From assembly GCA_933228675.1 (NCBI GenBank), contig OW121743.1, positions 115,183,781 to 115,247,780 of the forward strand: a stretch of DNA of 64,000 bases, given 5' to 3'. Every line of letters begins with the position of its first letter. Position 1 is the stretch's first letter. The notes below the pieces were generated by a model. It worked only from the letters and a program-made list of their open reading frames with translations, did not search any database and was not told the DNA's origin. The translations under genes were made by a program, and so were the position numbers. Below are positions 12,432-23,962 of the stretch, piece by piece. This stretch comes from Stomorhina lunata. Taxonomy: Eukaryota; Arthropoda; Insecta; Diptera; Rhiniidae.

Positions 12432-12439
12432 GTCAACTG

Positions 12440-12858
12440 TCACGATCCTGTTAAAGCCAAACATAGTTCACATCAATACCATGAAAAGTTATGGTATTGT
12501 AGTGGGTTATAATGGACCGATACACCGAAATGGTTGTATCGTCCTCATTTTCAAAGAAATATGACCAATAGTCTTTCCGCTTTACGAGGCTCACCGAACA
12601 GTCATTTGTAATGAGTGAATTGGCTTAGTTGCTCAAGCATAAATCTATTCATTTCCTTTAGTGATGACAATATACAGAATTTTGTGACAAAATAGAATGA
12701 CATAAGTATTGCAGATTTGATATAACAAATTTAAACCAATAGATGGCCCACCAGACATATTTTAGCGTATGCTTTTAGTTTTAAAACTTTATAAGACATT
12801 TTTATGTATGCAGATCTTACGTAGAAAGTTAAATCCGGGTCAAAACTCTAGTAGTTAA
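12440..12858. other. Unique sequence with a short hairpin
   Basis: A perfect inverted repeat CAATACCAT (12474-12482) and ATGGTATTG (12491-12499) with an 8-base loop is visible. Otherwise unique, moderately AT-rich, no coding frame. Confidence 0.4.
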
Positions 12859-13590
12859 AACAAGTAAGAAAGTGCTATAGTCGGTCAAGCCCGACCATAC
12901 GATACCCTTCACCACTAAGGTCAAAGGTGTTATTTTTCCTGTATAATGACAAATATTTGCGAAATTTTGACATCATACAAACATTTTCTCAAAACTTATA
13001 TATTTAAGCTGTTTCCGTCATTTGGACTTATATGAGACCTAGGGTCAAATGTGGACCGATTATCTCGACATTTGGCAAATTGATTACAGTTGTTACAAAA
13101 ATTATGTATGCAAAAAATAATAATTGTCATTATCTTTAGATTTACGAGCGTTTTAGTCATTTTTGTCTCATTTAGTGCGTTTTTAAAGAAGAGTTTGTAT
13201 GGGAGCTATGATCAAATGTAAACCGTTTTCAACGAAATTTGGTATAGTGATTTTAGTTTACATAAGCAGTATTTTTTTTAAATTTTATGAGAAAATATTG
13301 ATATGGGAGGTACCATAAATAATGGACCGATTTAAAAAAAAAATGATCTGTGCCAAATTTCATCAAATTATCTTTAGAATTGCGACCTGTAGTTTGATTA
13401 CAAGGTTTACATGGGGGTCCAGCCAGCCAGACGGACGGACGGACGGACGGACATTGCTAAATCGACTCAGAAAGTGATTCTAAGCCTATTGGTATACTAA
13501 AAGGTGGGTCTAAGACAAATATTTCCATGCGTTACATACATCAGCACAAACTTATAATACCCTTTCCACCTGTGGTGGTGAAGGGTATAA
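12859..13590 (-). mobile_element. mini-me/Helentron-like element
   Basis: Starts AACAAGTAAGAAAG followed by a CGGTCAAGCCCGACC hairpin and ATACCCTTCACCACTAAG, and ends with the hairpin CCACC-TGT-GGTGG within AATACCCTTT...AAGGGTATA. A (GACG)n tract at about 13430-13453, the complement of (GTCY)n, lies inside. Known: the dipteran mini-me elements pair a conserved core with a GTCY microsatellite and are grouped with Helentron-like non-autonomous elements. The hairpin terminus is on the right here, so I place the element on the minus strand. It shares long matches with 63101-64000 and contains the empty target site (GGGTCCAG, 13415-13422) of the MITE found there. Confidence 0.65.
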
Positions 13591-14589
13591 AAATAACAAT
13601 TTAAATATTGTAAAAACAGACAGGAAATGCAAAAAGACTATTTGTGAATACATAATTAAATTATGTATCCATTGAATTTTAATGAATACACACTTTCAAG
13701 CCACTGTCTTGCATTTGGAAATGAAAAAAGCTAAACATATGTAGACAACAACACCAAAAACTACAACCTACAAAATGGAAAAAAAAACGTAATGTCTTGA
13801 TGATTTTCTTTTGGTTTTAGCCAGTTGCGGCACCAGTGAAGTAGAAAGTCTTCCACGACTTTCTTGTCAGTGGAAAAAAAAATAATGTAAACACCTCGAA
13901 CTTAATAACCAAAATGCAACTTAAAGAGAAGTCGAAACCAAAATAATTCAAAAACAAAATTAAGGCGGAAATTTTCACGCGTGTAAATAAACAATTTGAC
14001 AAAGTTTTTTTTTTTTTTGTAAATTTCGTTGAAGAAAACTAACGAGAAAAAATGTGTTAATTACATATTTTCAATAAAGTAAAAGCCATTTCGAGGCACT
14101 TTTAATTTTTTACAACATTTTTATTTACGTAAACAAATAAACAAACAAGAAATAACAATTTAAATAATTATATGAACTCGGATAGTAATTTTATTTTTGT
14201 AATTAACAATTTATAACTTAAAGGTTTTAATTTTCTTTCTTGCAGTTTAAAATGAAATGAATACATTTTTTTATAATTTTCAAAAGTGTTTTGAAAAAAT
14301 ATAAATAAAAGAACAAGAATTTAATAGCAAAAATTCAAATAAAACCCCTCTAATAAACGATCAAATCTAATGCCAAAATATCGTTATTATATTCATATAA
14401 AACTGTATATGGATTATATAAAAACTTAAAAAAATTCATACCGTTAAAATACATGATTTGGATTTTATTCGTTTTAAATCTTTGAAAAAAACACACACGA
14501 TTTGTTGGACTAACGAAGAAAAAAGTAAATTAATATTAAAAATAAATAAATATTTTATTTATTTTTTTTTGCCATCGAAACCAACGAAT
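13591..14589 (+). other. Unique sequence, likely including the 5' leader of the exon at 14590
   Basis: AT-rich non-repetitive DNA with short A and T runs. The frame of the exon at 14590 is open back to a TAA at 14419-14421 without another ATG, so the ATG at 14590 is the first in frame. The leader's 5' end cannot be placed; TATATAAAAAC at about 14415 is a possible but weak TATA-like match. Confidence 0.35.
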
Positions 14590-14616
14590 ATGTCGGATAT
14601 TTACTATTGCAGCAAG
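14590..14616 (+). CDS. First coding exon of an unidentified fly gene
   Basis: Seen: ATG with A at -3, nine codons reading MSDIYYCSK, ending at AAG followed immediately by GTAAGT (14617), a perfect fly donor. The phase is 0. The next exon in phase 0 with a good acceptor is at 54271, about 39.7 kb downstream, and joining the two keeps the frame open. The exon was too short to stand out as an open frame and was found from the start-plus-donor arrangement. Very short first coding exons followed by enormous introns are common in fly neuronal and developmental regulators; that parallel is general knowledge and does not identify the gene. I do not recognise the peptide. A cDNA joining 14616 to 54271 would confirm it. 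Confidence 0.6.
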
Positions 14617-14821
14617 GTAAGTCAAAACGTATAGTATTGAATTCAATTTATTTTAAAATTTTATTTTATTTTAAGATTTACTTATTTATGTATTCCATGC
14701 GATATTATTCGTATTTAAGTTAATAATGCCATTTGTAAGCCAGTATTTTTTTATTAATTACACCCTACACCATTATAGGCAATGAACATAAATATACACA
14801 ACTTCAAAATTGGTTAACATT

Positions 14822-15880
14822 TAAAGAAAAATTTATAAAAACGAAAATTTTCCCATAGAAAAATTTTCAAAAAACGAAAATTTTCCCATAGAAAAATTTT
14901 CAAAAAAGGAAAATTTTCCCATAGAAAAATTTTCAAAAAAGGAAAATTTTTCTAGAGAAAAATTTTCAAAAAACGAAAATTTTTCTAGAGAAAAATTTTT
15001 AAAAAACGAAAATTTTTCTATAGAAAAATTTTAAAAAAAGGAAAATTTTTCTATAGAAAAATTTTAAAAAAAGGAAAATTTTTCTATAGAAAAATTTTAA
15101 AAAAAGGAAAATTTTTCTATAGAAAAATTTTCAAAAAACGAAAATTTTTCTATAGAAAAATTTTCAAAAAACGAAAATTTTTCTATAGAAAAATTTTCAA
15201 AAAACGAAAATTTTTCTATAGAAAAATTTTCAAAAAACGAAAATTTTTCTATAGAAAAATTTTCAAAAAACGAAAATTTTTCTATAGAAAAATTTTCAAA
15301 AAACGAAAATTTTTCTATAGAAAAATTTTCAAAAAACGAAAATTTTTCTATAGAAAAATTTTCAAAAAACGAAAATTTTTCTATAGAAAAATTTTCAAAA
15401 AACGAAAATTTTTCTATAGAAAAATTTTCAAAAAACGAAAATTTTTCTATAGAAAAATTTTCAAAAAACGAAAATTTTTCTATAGAAAAATTTTCAAAAA
15501 ACGAAAATTTTTCTATAGAAAAATTTTCAAAAAACGAAAATTTTTCTATAGAAAAATTTTCAATAAACGAAAATTTTTCTATAGAAAAGTTTTCAATAAA
15601 CGAAAATTTTTCTATAGAAAAATTTTCAATAAACGAAAATTTTTCTATAGAAAAATTTTCAATAAACGAAAATTTTTCTATAGAAAAATTTTCAATAAAC
15701 GAAAATTTTTCTATAGAAAAATTTTCAAAAAACGAAAATTTTTCTATAGAAAAATTTTCAAAAAACGAAAATTTTTCTATAGAAAAATTTTCAAAAAACG
15801 AAAATTTTTCTATAGAAAAATTTTCAAAAAACGAAAATTTTTCTATAGAAAAATTTCTAAAGAAAAATTTGACTAAAATT
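14822..15880. repeat. 33-bp AT satellite
   Basis: About thirty copies of a 33-bp unit joining CAAAAAACGAAAATTTTTC to TATAGAAAAATTTT. Between 15555 and 15715 a CAATAAACG variant replaces CAAAAAACG in about six consecutive units, then the original returns, which shows local spread of a variant. Confidence 0.95.
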
Positions 15881-18180
15881 TTATAAAAAATTTTCCATAA
15901 AAAAAACGAAAATTTTTCTATAGAAAAATTTAATAAAAACGAAAATTTTTCTGTAGAAAAATCATATAAAAACGAAAATTTTTCTATAGAAAAAATTTCG
16001 AAAAATCTTTCTAGAAAAAAACTTTATAAAAACGAAAATTTTTATATAATTATAGAAAAATTTATATAAAATTTTTCTAAAGAAAAATTTGACTAAAATT
16101 TTGTAAAAAACTTAATTTTTTGTATAGAAAGATTTTATAAGAACGAAAACTTTTTAAATTTTTTTATATGAATTTTAAATATCAAACATTTTCTATATAA
16201 AACTTCAATATCGAAATTTTTCTATATAAAATTTTAATATTGAAAATTTTCTACATAAAATTTTAGTATCGAAAACTTTCTATATAAAATTTTATAACCA
16301 AAATTTTCTGTATAAAATTTTATAATCGAACATTTTCTATATACAATTTTTATATCGAAAATTTTGTATATAAAATTTTATAATCGAAAATTTTCTATTC
16401 AAAATTTTTTTAAAACAAAATTTTGCTATCTAAAATTTTTTATATAAAATTTGATATCAAAAACATTCAATATAAAATTTTAATATCGAAAATTCGCTTT
16501 ATAAAAATTTAATATCGAAAATTTTCCATATAAAATTTAAATATCGAAAATTTTCTATATAAAACTTTTATATCAAAAATTTGAAAATATAGAAAATTTT
16601 CTATATATAATTTTAATATCGAAAATTTTCTATAAAAAAATTTTGATATCGAAAATTTTCTATATAAAACTCTGATATCGAAAATTTTCTATATACAATT
16701 TTAATATCGAAAATTTTGTATTTGAAATTTTAGTATCGAAAATTTGCTATATAAAAATTTAATATCGAAAATTTTCTAAAATTTTCGATATTAAAAATTG
16801 TATGGAAAAATTTCGATATAAAATTTTAATATCGAAAATTTTCTATACAAAATTTTAATATCGAAAATTTTGTATATGAAGTTTTAGTATCGAAAATTTG
16901 CTATATAAAAATTTAATATCGAAAATTTTCGAAAATTTTCTAAAATTTTGTACCGAAAATTTTCTATAAAAAATTTTGTACCGAAAATTTTCTATAAAAA
17001 ATTTTGTACCGAAAATTTTCTATAAAAAATTTTGTACCGAAAATTTTCTATAAAAAATTTTTTACCGAAAATTTTCTATACCAAATTTTATGCCGAAAAT
17101 TTTCTATATAAAATTTTTTACCGAAAATTGTTTATATAAAATTTTGTAACGAAAATTTTCTATATAAAATTTTGTAACGAAAATTTTCTATATAAAATTT
17201 TATAACGAAAATTTTCTATATAAAATGTTGTAACGAAAATTTTCGATATAAAATTTTGTACCGAAACTTTTCTATATAAAAATTTTGTACTGAAAGTTTT
17301 CTATATAAAATTTTGTACCGAATGTTTTCTATATAAAAATTTTGTACCAAAAATTTTCTATAAAATATTTTGTACCAAAAATTTTCTATATACAATTTTG
17401 TACCGAAAATTTTCTATGTAAAATTTTGTACCGAAAATTTTTAATATCGAAAATTTTCTATACAAAATTTTAATATCGAAAATTTTCTGTATAAAATTTT
17501 AATATCTAAAATTTTCTATATAACATTTTAATATCGAAAAATATATAAAATTTTAGTTTTGAAAATTTTTTATATAGTATAGAAAATTTTCTATATAAAA
17601 TTTTTTATCGAAAATTTTGTACATAAAATTTTATTATCGAAAATTTTCTATATAAAATTTAATATAAAAAATTTAATATCGAAAATTTTCTATATAAAAT
17701 TTTAATATCGAAAATTTTCTATATAAAATTTTAATATCGAAAATTTTCTATATAAAATTTGAATATCAAACATTTTCTATTATAATCGGAAATTTTCTTT
17801 ATAAAATTTTAATATCGAAAATTTTCTATATAATATTTTAATATCGAAAATTTTCTATATAAAATTTTAATATTGAAAATTTTTTATGTAAAATTTTAAT
17901 ATCGAAAATTTTTTAAATAAAATTTAATATCAAAAATTTTTTAAATAAAGTTTTAATAACGAAAATTTTCTATATAAAATTTTAATATCAAAAATTTTCT
18001 ATAAAAAATTTTAATATCAAAAATTTTTTTATTAAATTTTAATACTGAAAATTTTAAATATTAATATTGAAAATTTTCTGTATAAAATTTTAATATACAC
18101 ATTTTTTTATAAAAAATCTTAACATCGCAAATTTTCTTTAAAAAATTTTAAACCGAAAATTTTTTATCAAAAATTTTCAT
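15881..18180. repeat. 28- to 29-bp AT satellite, mixed subfamilies
   Basis: Units joining GAAAATTTTCTATATAAAAT to TTTAATATC (29 bp) alternate with blocks using TTTTGTACC (28 bp, 16950-17440). The arrangement is heterogeneous, with deletions and partial units. The GTACC subfamily is the one that forms the next array at 19-21 kb. Confidence 0.9.
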
Positions 18181-18184
18181 CGAA

Positions 18185-18260
18185 AACTGTTATCTTTAAG
18201 GGTTAGGGTATCTTATAGTCATTTATGATCGTCTTTAAAACTTTCTTACTTGTTTTTATT
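18185..18260 (+). mobile_element. Terminal fragment of a mini-me/Helentron-like element
   Basis: Read on the minus strand this is AACAAGTAAGAAAG... ATAAGATACCCTAACCC, the same start seen at 12859 and 43688. It is placed on the + strand because in the complete copy at 12859 this start lies opposite the hairpin terminus, which defines that copy as minus. It closes the 14.8-18.2 kb satellite block on its right side. At 14762 the motif ACCCTACACCATTA on the left side points the opposite way, so the satellite may have grown inside one such element. Confidence 0.45.
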
Positions 18261-18959
18261 AATTTAAGTTAAACTTGATAAGAATTGTTGTAGGCCAGTT
18301 AGCCTTGTTTCTTATATGACTGGCTTAATCGCTATTGTTGTTTTTGTTTTGATCCAACTCCATTTAAAAAGTTGTCTAAATGGTCAACATCTAACCACAG
18401 CAACAAACTCATACAACTCATGCTTAGCCAGACAATCGAGTATGTACTTCATACAGTCAGTCATACAGTGAGCAAAAAAGTGGGAGTCATTTCGATTACC
18501 TTAAATAACTCATAAAAAGTAGAACTTTAAAATTGCTTATGTGTATCAGTAACACACATATTTAACTGTCATTTTAAGAGTCTTATGTTATATAAAGAGA
18601 ATGGAGAGCAAAAAAAGGTGATCATTGATCAAAATCAGTTATTTCAAAATGACCACTATTGTTGCGGTTGCGGTCTGAAGTAGTTTTCCGCGTTCTTTTT
18701 GCCTTTTACTTTGGACTTAACAGGTGCTTTTTCTTGTTCTTTTATTTTCTTGTTATTCTTGTTTCTTTTAACAAAATGCAGTTTTTTTAACATTGATTAT
18801 ACAATGGATTATTATACATTTTAATGTTATTATTTATAGAAATTATTCATAAATATTTCAATTAGGAATGTTGACTTTTACATAACAAAATATAATATTA
18901 TTGTATATTAAAAAAAATCTACTTGTTTTGAATTGAAATTACAAGAAATACTCAGAATA
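18261..18959. other. Unique intronic sequence
   Basis: Contains a TACAGTGAGCAAAAAAGTGG stretch near 18465 that resembles Tc1-type termini; no matching partner terminus was found, so it is not called as an element. A small minus-strand frame is listed separately. Confidence 0.4.
18656..18793 (-). CDS. Small basic open frame, doubtful
   Basis: A 45-residue ATG-initiated frame, very Lys-rich in the middle (KVKGKKNAENYF) and ending RPQPQQ. Its 3' half is noticeably richer in GC than the flanks, which is unusual here and could mark a decayed coding remnant, for example the end of a transposon or retrocopy. No start-context support, no domain, no recognised homologue. It may be chance. Confidence 0.15.
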   Translation of the reverse strand: MLKKLHFVKRNKNNKKIKEQEKAPVKSKVKGKKNAENYFRPQPQQ

Positions 18960-21115
18960 TAAAAATTTTCTATAAAAAATTTTAAACTGAAAATTTTCTA
19001 TAAAAATTTTCAACGGAACATTTTTTTATAAAAATTTTGCTTTAAAACATTTTAAAAAATTTTCTATAAAATATTTTGTACCGAAAATTTTCTATTTATA
19101 GAAAACTTTTGTATCGAAAATTTACTATAAAAAATTTTGTACCGAAAATTTTCTATATAAAATTTTGTACCGAAAATTTTCTATATAAAATTTTGTACCG
19201 AAAATTTTCTATAAAAAATTTTGTACCGAAATTTTTCTATATAAAATTTTGTAACGAAAATTTTCTATATAAAATTTTGTACCGAAAATTTTCTATATAA
19301 AATTTTGTACCGAAAATTTTCTAAAATTTTGTACCGAAAATTTTCTATAAAAAATTTTGTACCGAAAATTTTCTATATACAATTTTGTACCGAAAATTTT
19401 CTATAAAAAATTTTGTACCAAAAATTTTCTATAAAAAATTTTGTACCAAAAATTTTCTATAAAAAATTTTGTACCGAAAATTTTCTATAAAAAATTTTGT
19501 ACCGAAAATTTTCTATAAAAAATTTTGTACCGAAAATTTTCTATAAAAAATTTTGTACCGAAAATTTTCTATAAAAAATTTTGTACCGAAAATTTTCTAT
19601 AAAAAATTTTGTACCGAAAATTTTCTATAAAAAATTTTGTACCGAAAATTTTCTATAAAAAATTTTGTACCGAAAATTTTCTATAAAAAATTTTGTACCG
19701 AAAATTTTCTATAAAAAATTTTGTACCGAAAATTTTCTATAAAAAATTTTGTACCGAAAATTTTCTATAAAAAATTTTGTACCGAAAATTTTCTATAAAA
19801 AATTTTGTACCGAAAATTTTTTATATAAAATTTTGACCGAAATTTTTCTATATACAATTTTGTACTGAAAATTATCTATATAAATTTTTTTACCGAAAAT
19901 TTTCTATATCAAATTTTGTACCAAAAATATTCTATAAAAAATTTTGTACCAAAAATTTTCTATATCAAATTTTGTACCAAAAATTTTCTATAAAAATTTT
20001 TTACCTAAAATTTTCTTTAAAAAATTTTGTACCGAAAATTTTCTATATAAAATTTTGTACCGAAAATTTTCTATATAAAATTTTGTGCGAAAATTTTCTA
20101 TATACAATTTTGTAGGGAAAATTTTCTATATAAAATTTTGTAGTGAAAATTTTCTATATTAAATTTTGTACCGAAAATTTTCTATAAAAAATTTTGTACC
20201 GAAAATTTTCTATAAAAAATTTTGACCGAAATTTTTCTATATACAATTTTGTACTGAAAATTGTCTATATAAATTTTTTTACCGAAAATTTTCTATATCA
20301 AATTTTGTACCAAAAATTTTCTATAAAAAATTTTGTACCAAAAATTTTCTATTAAAAACTTTGTACCAAAAATTTTCTGTATCAAATTTTGTACCAAAAA
20401 TGTTCTATTAAAAATTTTGTACCAAAAATTTTCTATATAAAATTTTGTACCAAAAATTTTCTATATAAAATTTTGTACCAAAAATTTTCTATATAAAATT
20501 TTGTACCAAAAATTTTCTATATAAAATTTTGTACCGAAAATTTTCTATAAAAAATTTTGTACCGAAAATTTTCTATAAAAAATTTTGTACCGAAAATTTT
20601 CTATAAAAAATTTTGTACCGAAAATTTTCTATATAAAATTTTGACCGAAATTTTTCTATATACAATTTTGTACTGAAAATTGTCTATATAAATTTTTTTA
20701 CCGAAAATTTTCTATATCAAATTTTGTACCAAAAATTTTCTATAAAAAATTTTGTACCAAAAATTTTCTATTAAAAAATTTGTACCAAAAATTTTCTATA
20801 TCAAATTTTGTACCAAAAATTTTCTATAAAAATTTTGTACCTGAAATTTTCTTTAAAAAATTTTGCACCGAAAATTTTCTATATAAAATTTTGTGCCGAA
20901 AATTTTCTATATAAAATTTTGTACCGAAAATTTTCTACATAAAATTTTGTGTCGAAAATTTTCTATATACAATTTTGTACGGAAAATTTTCTATATTAAA
21001 TTTTGTACCGAAAATTTTCTATATAAAAAATTTATACTGAAAATTTTCTGTAAAAAATTTTAGACCGAAAATTTATATAAAAAATTTTTTTGCGAAAATT
21101 TTATATTTAGAATTT
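18960..21115. repeat. 28-bp GTACC-type AT satellite
   Basis: About seventy-five copies of a 28-bp unit containing TTTTGTACCGAAAATTTTC then TATAAAAAA. The stretch 19420-19810 is nearly invariant. A longer block marked by TTTTGACCGAAATTTTTC and GTACTGAAAATTGTC recurs near 19835, 20220 and 20640, indicating a higher-order repeat of about 0.4 kb. GTACC versus GTACCA variants cluster rather than mix. Confidence 0.95.
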
Positions 21116-22329
21116 TGTAATATTACAAATGAAAAGACCTATTAATATCATAAACTGTCAAGTTCTTTTTGCATTTAAATAAAATTGAAAAATATCTTAA
21201 CTTGCGATATTTGCAACAGCAACAAAAATAATTAAGTAATCAGAAAAAATGAATATTTTACAAAAATTTAAAATTTTTACCTTGAGATATTTTTGGTTCA
21301 AAAAAACTTTATGAATAAAGGGTAGGCCTTGTAAATAAAGTTAAAGTAACGTTTTTGATTTATTTATTAAATGTGAAAAAAACATAAATTCAATTTTTTA
21401 AAAGAAAATATACAATTATTGTATGAAATTAAAACAGTGCATTTTAGATGAATAGTTCAAAGCTAGAGTTTAAAGAATTAATCAAAAATTTTAAAAATTA
21501 GAATAAAAAATGTATCCCAAAAAGATTCCTTATTATTACTATCGATTTCCGGATAAAATATAACCAAAATAAAATGGTAACATAATTTCTTAAAAATCTA
21601 ACATTTTTTAATAAATATTTAATTATAGCTATTTAAATTAATATAAACAAAATAAAATTTCAAAGTCCATAAATAATTTATACAAATAATTTAAAATATG
21701 TGTTAAAATGTTACCAATTGATTTTCCATTAAAAATTAGCAAACAAAATTGCAGACAATTTTAATTTACTTTTTGGCTTAAAAGTTTATCGCGTGTCAAA
21801 TATTTTAAAGTTTTAAATTTCTAGACATAATTTGTCGACTTTTTTTATTGGCAGAAAAAAAAAAACATAAATTAGTTAGGTTAAAAACCATTATAGGCAG
21901 ATCCAACTTGGAACAACCACAACTCATCTATTCATTCATCCATCTCTCATATTCATTCGTCTATTCATCCATCCATCCGTCCGTCGAACATTTAAGTGTC
22001 TGATGGTGTCAGGAGTTTAGTTGTTTTGCCAAAAGTCACTTTTTTAATTTATTGACAATTTTCTCTCTTAAGCCAAGAAAACCTCGAACAACTGGATTTT
22101 CTAATGGTTGGTCGGTTGGTAGTTGGAGGTGCTGGTTCGTTGTATACAAATGTTGAAGATGTTGTTTGAGACTAAGAGGGTTAATGGACACACATGTAAC
22201 AGAGACATGAATATCTTTAAACACGTTTTTTTTAAATTTTCATATTATTTACAAACAACCCATAACTGAGATTGTGTGACATTATCACTAAAGTTTATGG
22301 TATTTAAGATCTTTTATGAGGTCAGTTCG
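21116..22329. other. Unique intronic sequence with ATCC/GTCC microsatellite
   Basis: AT-rich unique DNA. A tetranucleotide tract (CATCCATC, then CCGTCCGTC) lies at about 21930-21985. The minus-strand frame at 22036-22224 has no recognisable domain. Confidence 0.4.
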
Positions 22330-22913
22330 AAAATTTTTAAAAATTTCTTATTTTTATAGGAAATTTTTCAAAAATTTCCTATTTTTATATGAAGTTTTTC
22401 AAAAATTTCTTATATTTTTTAGGAAATTTTTCATAAATTTCTTATTTTATAGGAAATTTTTCAAAATTTTCTAATTTTTATAGGAAAATTTTCAAAATTT
22501 CTTATTTTTATAGGAAAATTTTCAAAAATTTCTTATTTTTATAGGCAATTTTTCAAACATTTCTTATTTTTATAGGAAATTTTTCAAAAATTTCTTATTT
22601 TTATAGGAAATTTTTCAAAAATTTCTTATTTTTATAGAAAATTTTTCAAAATTTTTTTATATTTACAGAAAATTTTTAAAAAATTTTATCTGTTTAGAGG
22701 AAATTTTTTAAACATTTCTTATATTTATAGGAAAATTTTTAAAAATTGTTTATTTTTACAGGAAAATTTTTAAATATTTACTATTTTTATAGGAAAATTT
22801 TCAAAAATTTACTACTTTTATAGGAAATTTTTAAAAAATTTCTTATTTTTATAGGAAATTTTTAAAAAATTTCTTATTTTTATAGGAAATTTTTTAAAAA
22901 TTTCTTATTTTTA
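22330..22913. repeat. 31-bp AT satellite, left part of a split array
   Basis: Units join TTTCTTATTTTTATAGGAAA to TTTTTCAAAAA, period 31. The array is interrupted by an inserted mini-me-like element and resumes at 25550 with the same unit. Confidence 0.95.
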
Positions 22914-23039
22914 TACCCTTCACCAATAGGTGAAAGGGTATTATAAGTTTGTGATTCCGTTTGTAATTTTTTTATTAGTGATCGTAGACCCCATAAAAAT
23001 TATACCGATCGACTCAGAATCGGGAGGAGAATCGATTAA

Positions 23040-23047
23040 GCGATGTC

Positions 23048-23079
<32 letters not shown>

Positions 23080-23100
23080 CGTCTGTCTGTCTGTCTGTTG
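23040..23100. repeat. (GTCY)n microsatellite
   Basis: GTCC and GTCT tetranucleotides in tandem next to the element head; typical of mini-me elements. Confidence 0.9.
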
Positions 23101-23862
23101 AAATCAAGTTTCTGAAGCCCCTGGAGGATGGACTTACATAAATTATATATCAGATTTTAGGAAATTCTCCCGCAATGAACGCTATTAAATTTCATTAAAA
23201 TCGGTTTATAAACACCGAAAATATCGAAAAAATACCAAAAATTAGACGAAAATTTTAAAATTTTTGATTGAAACACACTTTTAAATAACAAGAGAAAAAA
23301 GATACTCCTGGTGTACATGTGATAATATGTTATATATCAGATTGTAGGAAATATTTTCCCAAAGCACTCTGTAAAATTTTATCAAAATCGGTCCATAAAC
23401 AACTGAGATATTGCCAAAACACTAAATTTTATGTATCGCAAATTGCCCAAAGTACGCATTAGGGAATGTTTGTTGAAAAAATGAAATGCAGAAATAGGAA
23501 AAAACCATCCTCCTTTAGCACGGACATACGTACATTTTATATCAGATTTTAGGAAATTCCCCCACCAAGCACGTTATTAAATTTTATCAAAAGCGGTCCA
23601 TAAACAATTGAGATATCGCAATAACACTACATTTGATGTACAGCAAATTGCCCAAAGTACGTGTCTAAGAAATTTTGTTTACATTTTGTAAGTATTGTTT
23701 CAGCGATATCTCAGGTGTTTATGGACCGATTGTGATGAAATTTGACATCGTTCTTTATGGGAGGATTTTCTAAAATCTGATATATATACTCCACAAATCT
23801 GATTATGAATACCATTCAAATTGTACCGATCAACTCTGAATCGGCACAAGAATCGATTTCGC

Positions 23863-23962
23863 GACCTCCGTCCGTCTGTCCGTCCGTCTGTTTGTTTGCC
23901 CGTCCGTCCGTCTGTTTGTTTGTCCGTCCGTCTACATGTCCGTCCGTCTACCTGTCTGTCCT
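23863..23962. repeat. Second (GTCY)n microsatellite
   Basis: CCGTCCGTCTGTCCGTCC with GTTT and CTAC interruptions, next to a second element head at about 23800. Confidence 0.9.

Noticed and set aside
18465..18490. Tc1/mariner terminus
   Set aside because: TACAGTGAGCAAAAAAGTGG resembles such ends, but no inverted partner, TA duplication or transposase frame was found nearby.
22930..23115. Frame with CLSVCLSVRLSV repeat, and similar frames at 23805-24026 and 63059-63274
   Set aside because: Translations of the (GTCY)n tract and head of mini-me-like elements.
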